From the NCBI RefSeq assembly GCF_008369295.1, contig NZ_VOBG01000007.1, forward strand, positions 1 to 64,000: 64,000 nucleotides of DNA, written 5' to 3'. Position 1 is the stretch's first letter. Each line of letters opens with the position of its first letter. The stretch is from Pseudomonas sp. ANT_H4 (GTDB lineage: Bacteria; Pseudomonadota; Gammaproteobacteria; Pseudomonadales; Pseudomonadaceae). The notes below the pieces were generated by a model. It did not search any database. It worked only from the letters and a program-made list of their open reading frames with translations, and was not told the origin of the DNA. Shown in pieces: positions 17,769 to 26,913 of the stretch. The position numbers were made by a program, and so were the translations under genes.

Positions 17769-18479
17769 TCAGACCGTTGCTTGGCGCACCTGCTTTTCCA
17801 GCTCGGCCTTGAGACCTGGCTCCAGTTTCAGTTGGCGAGCCAATTCATCGAGGTAGGACTTTTCCATGAAATTCTCCTCATCCACCAGCATTACGCTGGC
17901 GATGTACATCTCGGCCGCCATTTCCGGGGTGCTGGCGGCACGGGCGACGTCGGCGGGGTCCAGGGGCTTGTTGAGTTCGGCGTGCAGCCAGTGTTGCAAC
18001 TCCTGGTCATTGTCCAGTTTGGTGAACTCGCCTTCGATCAGCGCCCGCTCGCGTTCGTCGACATGACCATCGGCCTTCGCCGCAGCGACCAACGCCTTGA
18101 GAATCGCCTGGCTGTGCTGTTCAACCTGGGCCGGCGGCAAGCGATCAATGGTCTGCGGCTCACCTTGTGGCGCGCTGGCCTGTTGCGCCTGCCAGTTGCC
18201 GTAGGCTTTGTAGGCAATCACACCCAACGCCGCGAGGCCGCCGTAGGTCAGGGCCTTGCCGCCAAAGTTGCGGGCTTTTTTGTTGCCCAGCAACAGGCCC
18301 ATGGCCCCGGCCGCCAAGGCACCACCTCCCGCCCCACCCAGCAGGCTGCCGAGCCCGCCACCGCCGAGCAAACCGCCCAGGGCACCTTTGTCAGCACCTT
18401 TGTGCTGGCTGCCAGCCTTGTTTTTCAGCATGTCCTGGCCGGACTTGAGCAACTGATCGAGCAATCCACGGGTATTCAT
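17769..18479 (-). CDS. TerB-like DUF533 (YebE family) protein
   Basis: A 236-residue protein. ATG at 18479 is chosen because GGAGG lies seven bases upstream; the ATG at 18506 is not preceded by a site. The N-terminal third is extremely glycine/leucine-rich (residues about 30-60) and continues into hydrophobic segments (LTYGGLAALGVIAYKAYG), suggesting membrane association. The C-terminal 130 residues are a TerB-like helical domain with the metal-type acidic pattern AAKADGHVDERERALIEGEF and later SVMLVDEENFMEKSYLDELA. This matches E. coli YebE (DUF533). The function is not established. It is a single-gene unit with its own terminator. Confidence 0.9.
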   Translation of the reverse strand: MNTRGLLDQLLKSGQDMLKNKAGSQHKGADKGALGGLLGGGGLGSLLGGAGGGALAAGAMGLLLGNKKARNFGGKALTYGGLAALGVIAYKAYGNWQAQQASAPQGEPQTIDRLPPAQVEQHSQAILKALVAAAKADGHVDERERALIEGEFTKLDNDQELQHWLHAELNKPLDPADVARAASTPEMAAEMYIASVMLVDEENFMEKSYLDELARQLKLEPGLKAELEKQVRQATV

Positions 18480-18669
18480 TCGTAGCCTCCAGACACTAGG
18501 GTTCATAGGACCAATAGGCCCCCAGCGTAAAACTAAGTGCCAAAAAGCCCCGATCTAGAGTGCTTCTAGATGTAACGCGCTCTTGCAGCTTAAAGCTTGC
18601 AGCTGCCCTTCTCTAAAACCGATATACACTCGAGCAAATCTATAAAAACACTCCACTGGTAATTCCAGC

Positions 18670-19581
18670 ATGATGACCTTGCGTCAGATCCGTCACTTCA
18701 TCGCCGTGGCCGAGACCGGCTCGATCTCCGCCGCCGCCCAAACCGCGTTCATTTCCCAGTCCACGCTGACCCTGGCAATCCAGCAACTGGAACAGGAAAT
18801 CGGCGTCAACCTGTTCAACCGCCACGCCAAGGGCATGACCCTGACCCACCAGGGCCATCAGTTCCTGCGCCAGGCGCACTTGATCCTCGCCACCGTCGAC
18901 AATGCCAAGCGCAGCCTGCAACAGAGTACCGACCAGGTGGCCGGGCAACTGATCATCGGGGTGACCAGCCTGGTGGCCGGCTATTATTTGGCCGATTTGC
19001 TGACCCGCTTCCAGCGCGCCTACCCCAACGTCGAGCTTCGGGTGATGGAAGATGAACGCCCGTATATCGAGCATTTGCTGGTCAGCGGCGAAATCGATGT
19101 CGGCGTGCTAATAGTCTCCAACCTCGAAGATCGTCATGCCTTGCAGACCGAAGTCCTCACGCACTCGCCCCACCGCCTGTGGCTACCAGCCCAACACCCG
19201 CTGCTGGAACACGACAGCATCAACCTCGCCGACGTGACCCGCGAGCCGCTGATTCAATTGAACGTCGACGAAATGGACCACAACGCCCAACGTATGTGGG
19301 CCGGTGCCGGGCTGCAACCCCGCGTCACCTTGCGCACCGCCTCCACCGAAGCGGTTCGAAGCCTGGTGGCAGCAGGCTTGGGCGTGTCGATCCAACCCGA
19401 CATGACCTACCGGCCCTGGTCGCTTGAAGGCGACATCATTGAGGCACGGCCAATTGCCGACCTCAGCCAAACCCTCGACGTCGGCCTGGCCTGGCGCCGG
19501 GGCACGGCCCGCCCGGCGTTGGTGGACCCGTTCCTCACCGTAGCCCGTGAACAACCTCACCCGCGCAAGCCATCTATTTAA
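18670..19581 (+). CDS. LysR-family transcriptional regulator of the polyamine module
   Basis: A 303-residue LysR-type regulator. The winged helix-turn-helix is at residues 1-60 (LRQIRHFIAVAETGSISAAA then AIQQLEQEIGVNLFNRHAKG), followed by a periplasmic-binding-protein-like effector domain (about 90-290). It lies just upstream of, and in line with, the aldehyde dehydrogenase and ABC transporter genes, so it is the likely local regulator, with a polyamine-derived effector being a guess. The start could be either of two adjacent ATG codons. Confidence 0.94.
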   Translation: MMTLRQIRHFIAVAETGSISAAAQTAFISQSTLTLAIQQLEQEIGVNLFNRHAKGMTLTHQGHQFLRQAHLILATVDNAKRSLQQSTDQVAGQLIIGVTSLVAGYYLADLLTRFQRAYPNVELRVMEDERPYIEHLLVSGEIDVGVLIVSNLEDRHALQTEVLTHSPHRLWLPAQHPLLEHDSINLADVTREPLIQLNVDEMDHNAQRMWAGAGLQPRVTLRTASTEAVRSLVAAGLGVSIQPDMTYRPWSLEGDIIEARPIADLSQTLDVGLAWRRGTARPALVDPFLTVAREQPHPRKPSI

Positions 19582-19683
19582 TCGAATGCTGCTTTCAGTA
19601 TTTAGTATTTGTTGACCTCGCGCCTGACCTCTAGTCTCTGCTCATCCATAAGAGAAGGTCAGGCGCCTTGCAAGAGACCGCCC

Positions 19684-21171
19684 ATGACCACACAAGAAAA
19701 GAGATCGCGAAAAATGTCTGGCGCGCCCACACCGCTGCTCACCGCGTTGCTGATCGACGGCGAACTGGTCCCAGGCCAGGGTTTCGTCGAACCGATCGTC
19801 AACCCGGCCACCGGTGAAATCCTCACCCATATCGCCGAAGCCAGCACCGAGCAGGTCGAATCCGCCATCCTCGCCGCCCACCGCGCTTTTGCCGGCTGGT
19901 CGCGAACCACGCCACAGCAGCGTTCGAACATTCTTCTGGGCATCGCCGATGCCATCGAAAAACAAGCTGACTATCTGGCCCGCCTGGAATCGTTGAACTG
20001 CGGAAAGCCGTTGCACCTGGCGCGCCAGGACGATTTGAGCGCCACCGTCGATGTGTTCCGCTTCTTCGCTGGCGCCGTGCGTTGCCAGACCGGGCAACTG
20101 AGCGGCGAATACCTGCCGGGCTACACCAGCATGGTGCGCCGCGACCCTATCGGGGTCGTCGCTTCGATTGCGCCGTGGAACTACCCGCTGATGATGGCCG
20201 CCTGGAAAATCGCCCCGGCCCTGGCCGCCGGCAATACCCTGGTATTCAAGCCATCGGAACACACGCCGCTGTCGATCCTCGCCCTGGCGCCCGCGCTGAA
20301 CCAATTGCTACCGCGTGGGGTGATCAACATTCTGTGTGGCGGCGGTGAAGGTGTTGGCAGTCATCTGGTCAGCCACCCAAAAGTGCGCATGGTGTCGCTG
20401 ACCGGCGATATCGTCACCGGGCAAAAAATTCTGCAAGCCGCGTCCAAGACACTGAAACGCACCCACCTGGAACTGGGTGGCAAGGCGCCAGTGATCGTCT
20501 GCAACGACGCCGACCTGGCGGCCGTGGTCGAGGGCGTACGCGCCTACGGTTATTACAACGCCGGCCAGGACTGCACCGCTGCGTGCCGCATTTATGCCCA
20601 GGCGGGAATTCACGACAAGCTGGTGGCCGATCTCGGCGCGGCAGTCAGCAGCCTGCGCTTTGCCGGCAAGCGCGACGCCGACAACGAACTCGGCCCGCTG
20701 ATCAGCACCCGCCAGCGCGACCGTGTGGCCAGCTTCGTCGAGCGCGCCCTCGGCCAACCCCATATCGAACGCGTGACCGGCGCGGCCGTGCATTCCGGCG
20801 CTGGCTTCTATTACCAGCCGACCTTACTGGCTGGCTGTAAGCAGAACGATGAAATCGTCCAGCGCGAAGTGTTCGGCCCAGTAGTCACCGTGACCCGCTT
20901 CGACGAACTGGAGCAGGCGGTGGATTGGGCCAACGACTCGGAATACGGACTGGCTTCATCGGTGTGGACGCAGAACCTGGACAAGGCCATGCAAGTGGCG
21001 GCGCGGCTGCAGTACGGCTGCACCTGGATCAACAGCCATTTCATGCTGGTCAGCGAAATGCCCCACGGCGGCTTGAAGCGCTCGGGGTATGGCAAAGACC
21101 TGTCCAGTGATTCGCTACAGGACTACAGCGTGGTGCGCCATATCATGGCGCGCCATGGCCAGCATCTTTAA
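19684..21171 (+). CDS. Aldehyde dehydrogenase, PatD-like (4-aminobutyraldehyde dehydrogenase, first paralogue)
   Basis: A 495-residue NAD(P)-dependent aldehyde dehydrogenase. The catalytic Cys lies in [11 protein letters not shown], the same wording as in PatD/YdcW; the general-base Glu is in HLELGGKAP; the substrate-pocket and cofactor segments [20 protein letters not shown] and FKPSEHTP are intact. The probable reaction is 4-aminobutyraldehyde (or a related aminoaldehyde) to GABA. ATG at 19684 is used; ATG at 19714 is an alternative. It is clearly related to the second copy at 25435 but not identical. Together they flank the ABC importer, suggesting either two aminoaldehydes of different chain length or redundancy. 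Confidence 0.9.
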   Translation: MTTQEKRSRKMSGAPTPLLTALLIDGELVPGQGFVEPIVNPATGEILTHIAEASTEQVESAILAAHRAFAGWSRTTPQQRSNILLGIADAIEKQADYLARLESLNCGKPLHLARQDDLSATVDVFRFFAGAVRCQTGQLSGEYLPGYTSMVRRDPIGVVASIAPWNYPLMMAAWKIAPALAAGNTLVFKPSEHTPLSILALAPALNQLLPRGVINILCGGGEGVGSHLVSHPKVRMVSLTGDIVTGQKILQAASKTLKRTHLELGGKAPVIVCNDADLAAVVEGVRAYGYYNAGQDCTAACRIYAQAGIHDKLVADLGAAVSSLRFAGKRDADNELGPLISTRQRDRVASFVERALGQPHIERVTGAAVHSGAGFYYQPTLLAGCKQNDEIVQREVFGPVVTVTRFDELEQAVDWANDSEYGLASSVWTQNLDKAMQVAARLQYGCTWINSHFMLVSEMPHGGLKRSGYGKDLSSDSLQDYSVVRHIMARHGQHL

Positions 21172-21244
21172 AACAACAACATAAGCTCACGCATCACCTG
21201 CTGCAAAAACTGCCCCGACCATAATTAAAGAAGAGGGAATCCCC

Positions 21245-22396
21245 ATGTCTGCGCACAAGACCGCACTGCTCAGTGCCCTGACCACCGCGCTGCTGGCCAG
21301 CGTCAGTATCCAGGCCGCCGAACCGCTCAAGGCGGTCGGGGCCGGTGAAGGCCAGTTAGATATCGTCGCTTGGCCCGGCTACATCGAGCGTGGCGAAAGT
21401 GACAAGAACTACGACTGGGTCACCGGTTTCGAGAAGGAAACCGGCTGCAAGGTCAACGTCAAGACCGCCGCCACCTCCGATGAGATGGTCAGCCTGATGG
21501 CCAAGGGTGGCTACGACCTGGTCACAGCCTCGGGCGATGCCTCGTTGCGACTGATCGGCGGCAAGCGTGTGCAGCCGATCAACACCTCGCTGATCCCCAA
21601 CTGGAAGAACATCGACCCGCGCCTCAAAGATGCGCCGTGGTACGTGGTTGGCCAGCAAACCTACGGCACCCCGTACCAGTGGGGCCCGAACGTGTTGATG
21701 TACAACACCAACGTGTTCAAGACCGCACCTACCAGCTGGAACGTGCTGTTCGAGGCGCAGAACCTGCCGGACGGCAAGCCGAACAAAGGTCGCGTGCAGG
21801 CCTATGACGGCCCGATCTACATCGCCGACGCGGCGCTGTACCTCAAGAGCACCCAGCCGGAACTGGGCATCCAGAGCCCGTATGAGCTGACCGAAACCCA
21901 GTACAAGGCCGCGCTCGATCTGTTGCGTGCTCAGCAACCGTTGATCCACCGCTACTGGCACGACACCACCGTGCAAATGAGTGACTTCAAGAACGAAGGC
22001 GTGGTGGCGTCCAGCGCCTGGCCGTATCAGGTCAACGGCCTGATCAACGAGAAGCAGCCGATTGCCTCGACCATCCCTCAGGAAGGCGCAACCGGCTGGG
22101 CCGATACCACCATGTTGCACTCCGAAGCCAAACACCCGAACTGTGCCTACAAGTGGATGGACTGGTCGCTGCAGCCAAAAGTCCAGGGTGATGTCGCGGC
22201 GTGGTTCGGCTCCTTGCCAGCGGTACCGGCTGCCTGCCAGGGCAGTGAACTACTCGGCGCCGAGGGTTGCAAGACCAACGGTTTCGACCAGTTCGAGAAG
22301 ATCGCCTTCTGGAAAACCCCGCAGGCTGAAGGCGGCAAGTTCGTGCCGTACAGCCGCTGGACCCAGGATTACATTGCGATCATGGGCGGTCGCTAA
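21245..22396 (+). CDS. Periplasmic substrate-binding protein, putative polyamine transporter (YdcS-like)
   Basis: A 383-residue periplasmic binding protein. A Sec signal peptide ends near residue 24 (SVSIQAAEP). The body is a PotD/PotF-type bilobal domain (LDIVAWPGYIERGE, then TSDEMVSLMAKGGYDLVTAS, and TPYQWGPNVLMYN). Length matches E. coli YdcS, and the gene order binding protein-ATPase-permease-permease-patD is that of ydcSTUV-patD. Expected cargo is putrescine, spermidine or a related amine; specificity is inferred from context. The ribosome binding site is GAGGG just upstream. Confidence 0.9.
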   Translation: MSAHKTALLSALTTALLASVSIQAAEPLKAVGAGEGQLDIVAWPGYIERGESDKNYDWVTGFEKETGCKVNVKTAATSDEMVSLMAKGGYDLVTASGDASLRLIGGKRVQPINTSLIPNWKNIDPRLKDAPWYVVGQQTYGTPYQWGPNVLMYNTNVFKTAPTSWNVLFEAQNLPDGKPNKGRVQAYDGPIYIADAALYLKSTQPELGIQSPYELTETQYKAALDLLRAQQPLIHRYWHDTTVQMSDFKNEGVVASSAWPYQVNGLINEKQPIASTIPQEGATGWADTTMLHSEAKHPNCAYKWMDWSLQPKVQGDVAAWFGSLPAVPAACQGSELLGAEGCKTNGFDQFEKIAFWKTPQAEGGKFVPYSRWTQDYIAIMGGR

Positions 22397-22421
22397 ACGC
22401 TCGTTGTGGCAAGAAGCATTG

Positions 22422-22553
22422 TGTGGCGAGCGGGCTTGCCCGCGCTGGACGGCGAAGCCGTCCCAATAAGACAGCCGCGGTTTTTCTGAAAGACCGTGTT
22501 GGCTGATCTCAGGGCTGCTACGCAGCCCAACGCGGGCAAGCCCGCTCGCCACA
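22422..22553. repeat. REPIN (inverted pair of REP elements)
   Basis: TGTGGCGAGCGGGCTTGCCC starting at 22422 and its inverse ending with CGCTCGCCACA at 22553 flank about 85 bases of variable sequence, including an internal palindrome GGGCTGCTACGCAGCCC. It is a typical Pseudomonas intergenic doublet, sitting between the binding protein and the ATPase gene, where it may modulate the relative expression of the two. Confidence 0.9.
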
Positions 22554-22648
22554 TAAGCCTGACTATCACAGATAAACATCGATTCAGTTTTTTCAGAAGT
22601 CCAGGCCGGGCCGCTGCGACGATCTACGCCTTTTTGGAGCACCGCACC

Positions 22649-23683
22649 ATGACGCTTGCAGTCCAATTCACCCACGTTTCCCGTCAGTTCGGCGAAGTGA
22701 AAGCCGTTGACCGGGTTTCCATCGATATCCAGGACGGCGAGTTCTTTTCCATGCTCGGCCCTTCCGGCTCGGGCAAGACCACCTGCCTGCGCCTGATTGC
22801 CGGTTTCGAGCAGCCAAGCGCCGGCTCCATCCGCATTCACGGTAAAGAAGCCGCCGGGTTGCCGCCCTATCAGCGGGACGTCAACACCGTGTTTCAGGAT
22901 TACGCGCTGTTCCCCCACATGAACGTGCGGGACAACGTCGCCTACGGCCTGAAAGTCAAAGGCGTGGGCAAGACCGAACGCCTCAATCGCGCCGAAGAAA
23001 CGCTGGCCATGGTTGCCCTCGGCGGTTATGGCGAGCGAAAACCGGTGCAACTGTCCGGTGGCCAACGCCAGCGGGTAGCCCTGGCTCGCGCCTTGGTCAA
23101 TCGCCCTCGCGTGCTGCTGCTCGATGAGCCCTTGGGTGCCCTCGACCTGAAGCTGCGCGAGCAAATGCAAAGCGAGCTGAAAAAGCTGCAACGCCAGCTC
23201 GGCATCACCTTCATCTTCGTCACCCACGACCAGACTGAAGCGCTGTCGATGTCTGATCGGGTTGCGGTCTTCAACAAGGGCCGCATCGAACAGGTCGACA
23301 CCCCGCGCAACCTGTACATGAAACCGGCCACCACCTTCGTCGCCGAATTCGTCGGCACCTCCAACGTGATTCGTGGCGACCTGGCGCAGCGCTTGAGCGG
23401 CAGCCCGCAGCCGTTCTCGATCCGCCCGGAACATGTGCGTTTCGCCGAAGGCCCGCTAGGCAATGGCGAAGTGGAAGTCAGCGGCGTGCTGCATGACATC
23501 CAGTACCAGGGCAGCGCCACCCGCTATGAATTGAAACTGGAAAACGGCCAGGCGCTGAACATCAGCCAGGCCAACAACCAGTGGCTGGACATCAGCGTCG
23601 GCCACCAGACCGGCCAGCCGATCACCGCCCGCTGGGCGCGGGAAGCCATGACCCCGCTGACCGACTTCGCAGGCGAGGTGTGA
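22649..23683 (+). CDS. ABC transporter ATPase, polyamine importer (YdcT/PotA-like)
   Basis: A 344-residue importer ATPase. ATG at 22649 has a GGAG site and starts directly at the domain (MTLAVQFTHVSRQFGEVKAV); an upstream in-frame ATG at 22496 would run through the REPIN. Walker A GPSGSGKTT (about 40), Q-loop, signature LSGGQRQRVALARAL (about 138), Walker B VLLLDEPLGALD, and a C-terminal TOBE-type regulatory domain (about 285-340) are all present. It energises the two permeases that follow. Confidence 0.95.
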   Translation: MTLAVQFTHVSRQFGEVKAVDRVSIDIQDGEFFSMLGPSGSGKTTCLRLIAGFEQPSAGSIRIHGKEAAGLPPYQRDVNTVFQDYALFPHMNVRDNVAYGLKVKGVGKTERLNRAEETLAMVALGGYGERKPVQLSGGQRQRVALARALVNRPRVLLLDEPLGALDLKLREQMQSELKKLQRQLGITFIFVTHDQTEALSMSDRVAVFNKGRIEQVDTPRNLYMKPATTFVAEFVGTSNVIRGDLAQRLSGSPQPFSIRPEHVRFAEGPLGNGEVEVSGVLHDIQYQGSATRYELKLENGQALNISQANNQWLDISVGHQTGQPITARWAREAMTPLTDFAGEV

Positions 23684-23684
23684 C

Positions 23685-24614
23685 ATGAGCCTGGCCCTGA
23701 CTCAATCGCCGATGCGCAGGTTTTCCAACCTGCTGTACAGCAAGCCCAACCTGTACCTGTCGCTGCTGCTGATACCGCCGCTGATCTGGTTCGGTGCGAT
23801 CTACCTGGGTTCGTTGCTGACTTTGCTGTGGCAAGGGTTCTACACCTTCGACGACTTCACCATGGCGGTGACGCCGGACCTGACCCTGGCCAACTTCGCC
23901 GCGCTGTTCCAGCCGTCGAACTTCGACATCATCCTGCGCACCTTGAGCATGGCGATTGTGGTGTCTATCGCCAGCGCTATCGTCGCGTTCCCCATCGCCT
24001 ACTACATGGCGCGCTACACCACGGGCAAGACCAAAGCGTTTTTCTACATTGCGGTGATGATGCCGATGTGGGCCAGCTACATCGTCAAGGCTTATGCCTG
24101 GACTCTGCTGCTGGCCAAGGGGGGCGTGGCACAGTGGTTCGTCCTGCACCTGGGACTGGAGCCGGTGCTGCAGTTCATCATGGGGATTCCCGGTGTCGGC
24201 GGCAGCACCTTGTCCACCTCGCATCTGGGGCGGTTCATGGTGTTTGTCTACATCTGGCTGCCGTTCATGATCCTGCCAATCCAGGCGTCCCTGGAACGCT
24301 TGCCGCCGTCGTTGCTGCAAGCTTCGGCGGACCTGGGCGCCAAGCCGCGCCAGACCTTCATGCAGGTGATTCTGCCGCTGTCGGTGCCAGGAATTGCTGC
24401 CGGTTCCATCTTTACCTTTTCGCTAACCCTGGGCGACTTCATCGTGCCGCAACTGGTAGGCCCGCCGGGCTACTTCGTCGGCGGCATGGTCTACGCCCAG
24501 CAAGGCGCCATCGGCAATATGCCCATGGCGGCGGCGTTCACCCTGGTGCCCATCGTATTGATCGCGGTTTACCTGTCTATCGTCAAACGCCTGGGGGCCT
24601 TCGATGCACTCTGA
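23685..24614 (+). CDS. ABC transporter permease 1, polyamine importer (YdcU/PotB-like)
   Basis: A 309-residue integral membrane protein with about six transmembrane segments and a binding-protein-dependent transport domain. The EAA-like cytoplasmic loop that docks to the ATPase is seen in [20 protein letters not shown] (about 205-225). Its start lies one base after the ATPase stop, and its end overlaps the next permease by 11 bases. Confidence 0.95.
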   Translation: MSLALTQSPMRRFSNLLYSKPNLYLSLLLIPPLIWFGAIYLGSLLTLLWQGFYTFDDFTMAVTPDLTLANFAALFQPSNFDIILRTLSMAIVVSIASAIVAFPIAYYMARYTTGKTKAFFYIAVMMPMWASYIVKAYAWTLLLAKGGVAQWFVLHLGLEPVLQFIMGIPGVGGSTLSTSHLGRFMVFVYIWLPFMILPIQASLERLPPSLLQASADLGAKPRQTFMQVILPLSVPGIAAGSIFTFSLTLGDFIVPQLVGPPGYFVGGMVYAQQGAIGNMPMAAAFTLVPIVLIAVYLSIVKRLGAFDAL

Positions 24615-25413
24615 AAAAGCTTCGTGGAGTCTAAAAGTTGCGGCTTGGGGCGGATTGGTCTTTCTGCACTTCCCTATCCTGATCATCTTCCTCTACGCCT
24701 TCAACACCGAAGAAGCGGCGTTCAGCTTTCCGCCCCAGGGCTTCACCCTGAAGTGGTTCAGCGTCGCCTTCTCAAGGCCCGACGTGCTGGAAGCGATCAA
24801 GTTGTCCCTGCAAATCGCCGCCATCGCCACGCTGATTGCGATGGTGCTCGGCACCCTGGCCTCGGCCGCGCTGTATCGCCGGGAGTTCTTCGGCAAGCAA
24901 GGCATCTCGCTGATGCTGATCCTGCCGATTGCCCTGCCGGGGATCATCACCGGTATTGCGTTGCTGGCGACCTTCAAGACGCTGGGGATTGAGCCGGGGA
25001 TGTTCACCATCATCGTCGGCCACGCAACCTTCTGTGTGGTGATCGTCTACAACAACGTTATCGCCCGTTTGCGCCGCACCTCCCACAGCCTGATCGAAGC
25101 GTCGATGGATTTAGGCGCTGACGGCTGGCAGACCTTTCGCTACATCATCATGCCCAACCTCGGTTCGGCGTTGCTGGCCGGCGGCATGTTGGCGTTCGCC
25201 TTGTCGTTCGACGAAATCATCGTCACCACCTTCACCGCCGGCCACGAGCGCACCTTGCCGCTGTGGCTGCTCAACCAATTGAGCCGACCACGAGATGTGC
25301 CGGTGACCAACGTGGTGGCGATGCTGGTGATGATCGTGACGATGTTTCCGATTCTCGGTGCCTATTACCTGACCCGCGGCGGTGAAAGCGTGGCCGGTAG
25401 CGGCGGTAAATAA
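24604..25413 (+). CDS. ABC transporter permease 2, polyamine importer (YdcV/PotC-like)
   Basis: A 269-residue permease with six predicted membrane helices. The EAA loop is [17 protein letters not shown] (about 162-178). It begins inside the last codons of permease 1, which indicates translational coupling. It completes the importer with the proteins encoded from 21245. Confidence 0.95.
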   Translation: MHSEKASWSLKVAAWGGLVFLHFPILIIFLYAFNTEEAAFSFPPQGFTLKWFSVAFSRPDVLEAIKLSLQIAAIATLIAMVLGTLASAALYRREFFGKQGISLMLILPIALPGIITGIALLATFKTLGIEPGMFTIIVGHATFCVVIVYNNVIARLRRTSHSLIEASMDLGADGWQTFRYIIMPNLGSALLAGGMLAFALSFDEIIVTTFTAGHERTLPLWLLNQLSRPRDVPVTNVVAMLVMIVTMFPILGAYYLTRGGESVAGSGGK

Positions 25414-25434
25414 TTGTTTGAAGAGGACACTCAT

Positions 25435-26859
25435 ATGCAAACCAAACTGCTGATCAACGGCCATCTGGTCGAAGGTGAAGGCCCGGCGCAGCCGGTGTTC
25501 AACCCGGCGCTGGGCCGTGTGCTGGTGGAGATCAAGGAAGCCAGTGAAGCGCAGGTCGACGCTGCGGTGCGTGCCGCCGATGCCGCCTTTGAAGGCTGGT
25601 CGCAGACGCCGCCCAAAGACCGCTCCTTGCTGTTGCTGAAACTGGCCGATGCTATCGAAGCCCATGGCGAAGAACTGGCCAAGCTTGAGTCGGACAACTG
25701 CGGCAAACCCTACAGCGCTGCGCTGAACGACGAGATCCCGGCGGTTGCCGATGTGTTCCGCTTCTTCGCTGGCGCCAGCCGCTGCATGAGCGGTTCGGCG
25801 GGCGGTGAATATCTGCCTGGTCACACCTCGATGATCCGCCGCGACCCGGTGGGCGTCATCGCCTCCATCGCGCCGTGGAACTACCCACTGATGATGGTCG
25901 CCTGGAAAATTGCCCCGGCCCTGGCCGCAGGTAATACCGTGGTACTCAAGCCGTCGGAACAAACCCCACTGACCGCCCTGCGCCTGGTGGAACTGGCTGC
26001 TGAAATTTTCCCGGCCGGTGTGCTCAACCTGGTGTTTGGCCGTGGGCCGAGTGTCGGTAGCCCATTGGTGAATCATCCGAAAGTGCGCATGGTTTCGCTG
26101 ACCGGCTCCATCGCCACAGGTGCCAATATCATTTCCAGCACCGCCGACAGCGTTAAACGCATGCACATGGAGCTGGGCGGCAAGGCACCGGTGATCATCT
26201 TCAATGATGCCGATATCGATGCGGCTGTGGAGGGCATTCGTACCTTCGGTTTCTACAACGCCGGGCAGGATTGCACCGCCGCGTGCCGGATTTACGCGCA
26301 AGCGGATATCTACGATGCCTTCGTCGAGAAGCTGGGCGCGGCCGTCGCCAGCATCAAATATGGTTTGCAGGATGATCCGGACACCGAACTGGGTCCGCTG
26401 ATCACCGCGCAACACCGTGACCGCGTGGCCGGTTTTGTCGAGCGTGCGATGGCGCAATCCCACATTCGGTTGATCACCGGCGGCAAGGCGGTGGAAGGCA
26501 ATGGCTTCTTCTTTGAGCCTACGGTGCTCGCAGATGCTCAGCAGGACGATGAGATCGTGCGGCGCGAGGTGTTCGGGCCGGTGGTGTCGGTGACCAAGTT
26601 CACCGATGAGGCACAGGTTTTGGCCTGGGCCAACGACTCGGATTACGGCCTGGCATCCTCAGTGTGGACCGCCGATGTCGGTCGTGCGCATCGTTTGGCA
26701 GCACGCTTGCAGTACGGCTGCACCTGGGTAAACACCCACTTCATGCTGGTCAGCGAAATGCCTCACGGCGGTCAGAAACTGTCCGGCTATGGCAAGGACA
26801 TGTCCATGTACGGGCTGGAGGACTACACCACGGTTCGCCATGTGATGTTCAAGCACTGA
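25435..26859 (+). CDS. patD: 4-Aminobutyraldehyde dehydrogenase (PatD/YdcW-like)
   Basis: A 474-residue enzyme, the same length as E. coli PatD. It oxidises 4-aminobutyraldehyde (from putrescine or spermidine breakdown) to GABA with NAD+. ATG at 25435 follows GAAGAGGA at a good distance. Catalytic Cys in [11 protein letters not shown], base Glu in HMELGGKAP, and cofactor loop [10 protein letters not shown] are conserved. It follows the permease after 21 bases and is probably in the same operon; the spermidine-dehydrogenase-like gene comes next, whose product would be its substrate. Confidence 0.92.
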   Translation: MQTKLLINGHLVEGEGPAQPVFNPALGRVLVEIKEASEAQVDAAVRAADAAFEGWSQTPPKDRSLLLLKLADAIEAHGEELAKLESDNCGKPYSAALNDEIPAVADVFRFFAGASRCMSGSAGGEYLPGHTSMIRRDPVGVIASIAPWNYPLMMVAWKIAPALAAGNTVVLKPSEQTPLTALRLVELAAEIFPAGVLNLVFGRGPSVGSPLVNHPKVRMVSLTGSIATGANIISSTADSVKRMHMELGGKAPVIIFNDADIDAAVEGIRTFGFYNAGQDCTAACRIYAQADIYDAFVEKLGAAVASIKYGLQDDPDTELGPLITAQHRDRVAGFVERAMAQSHIRLITGGKAVEGNGFFFEPTVLADAQQDDEIVRREVFGPVVSVTKFTDEAQVLAWANDSDYGLASSVWTADVGRAHRLAARLQYGCTWVNTHFMLVSEMPHGGQKLSGYGKDMSMYGLEDYTTVRHVMFKH

Positions 26860-26913
26860 CCTCGTTCCTACAGTAAAAGCACCTCATAACAATAAATACT
26901 TTCAGGACCCCTC

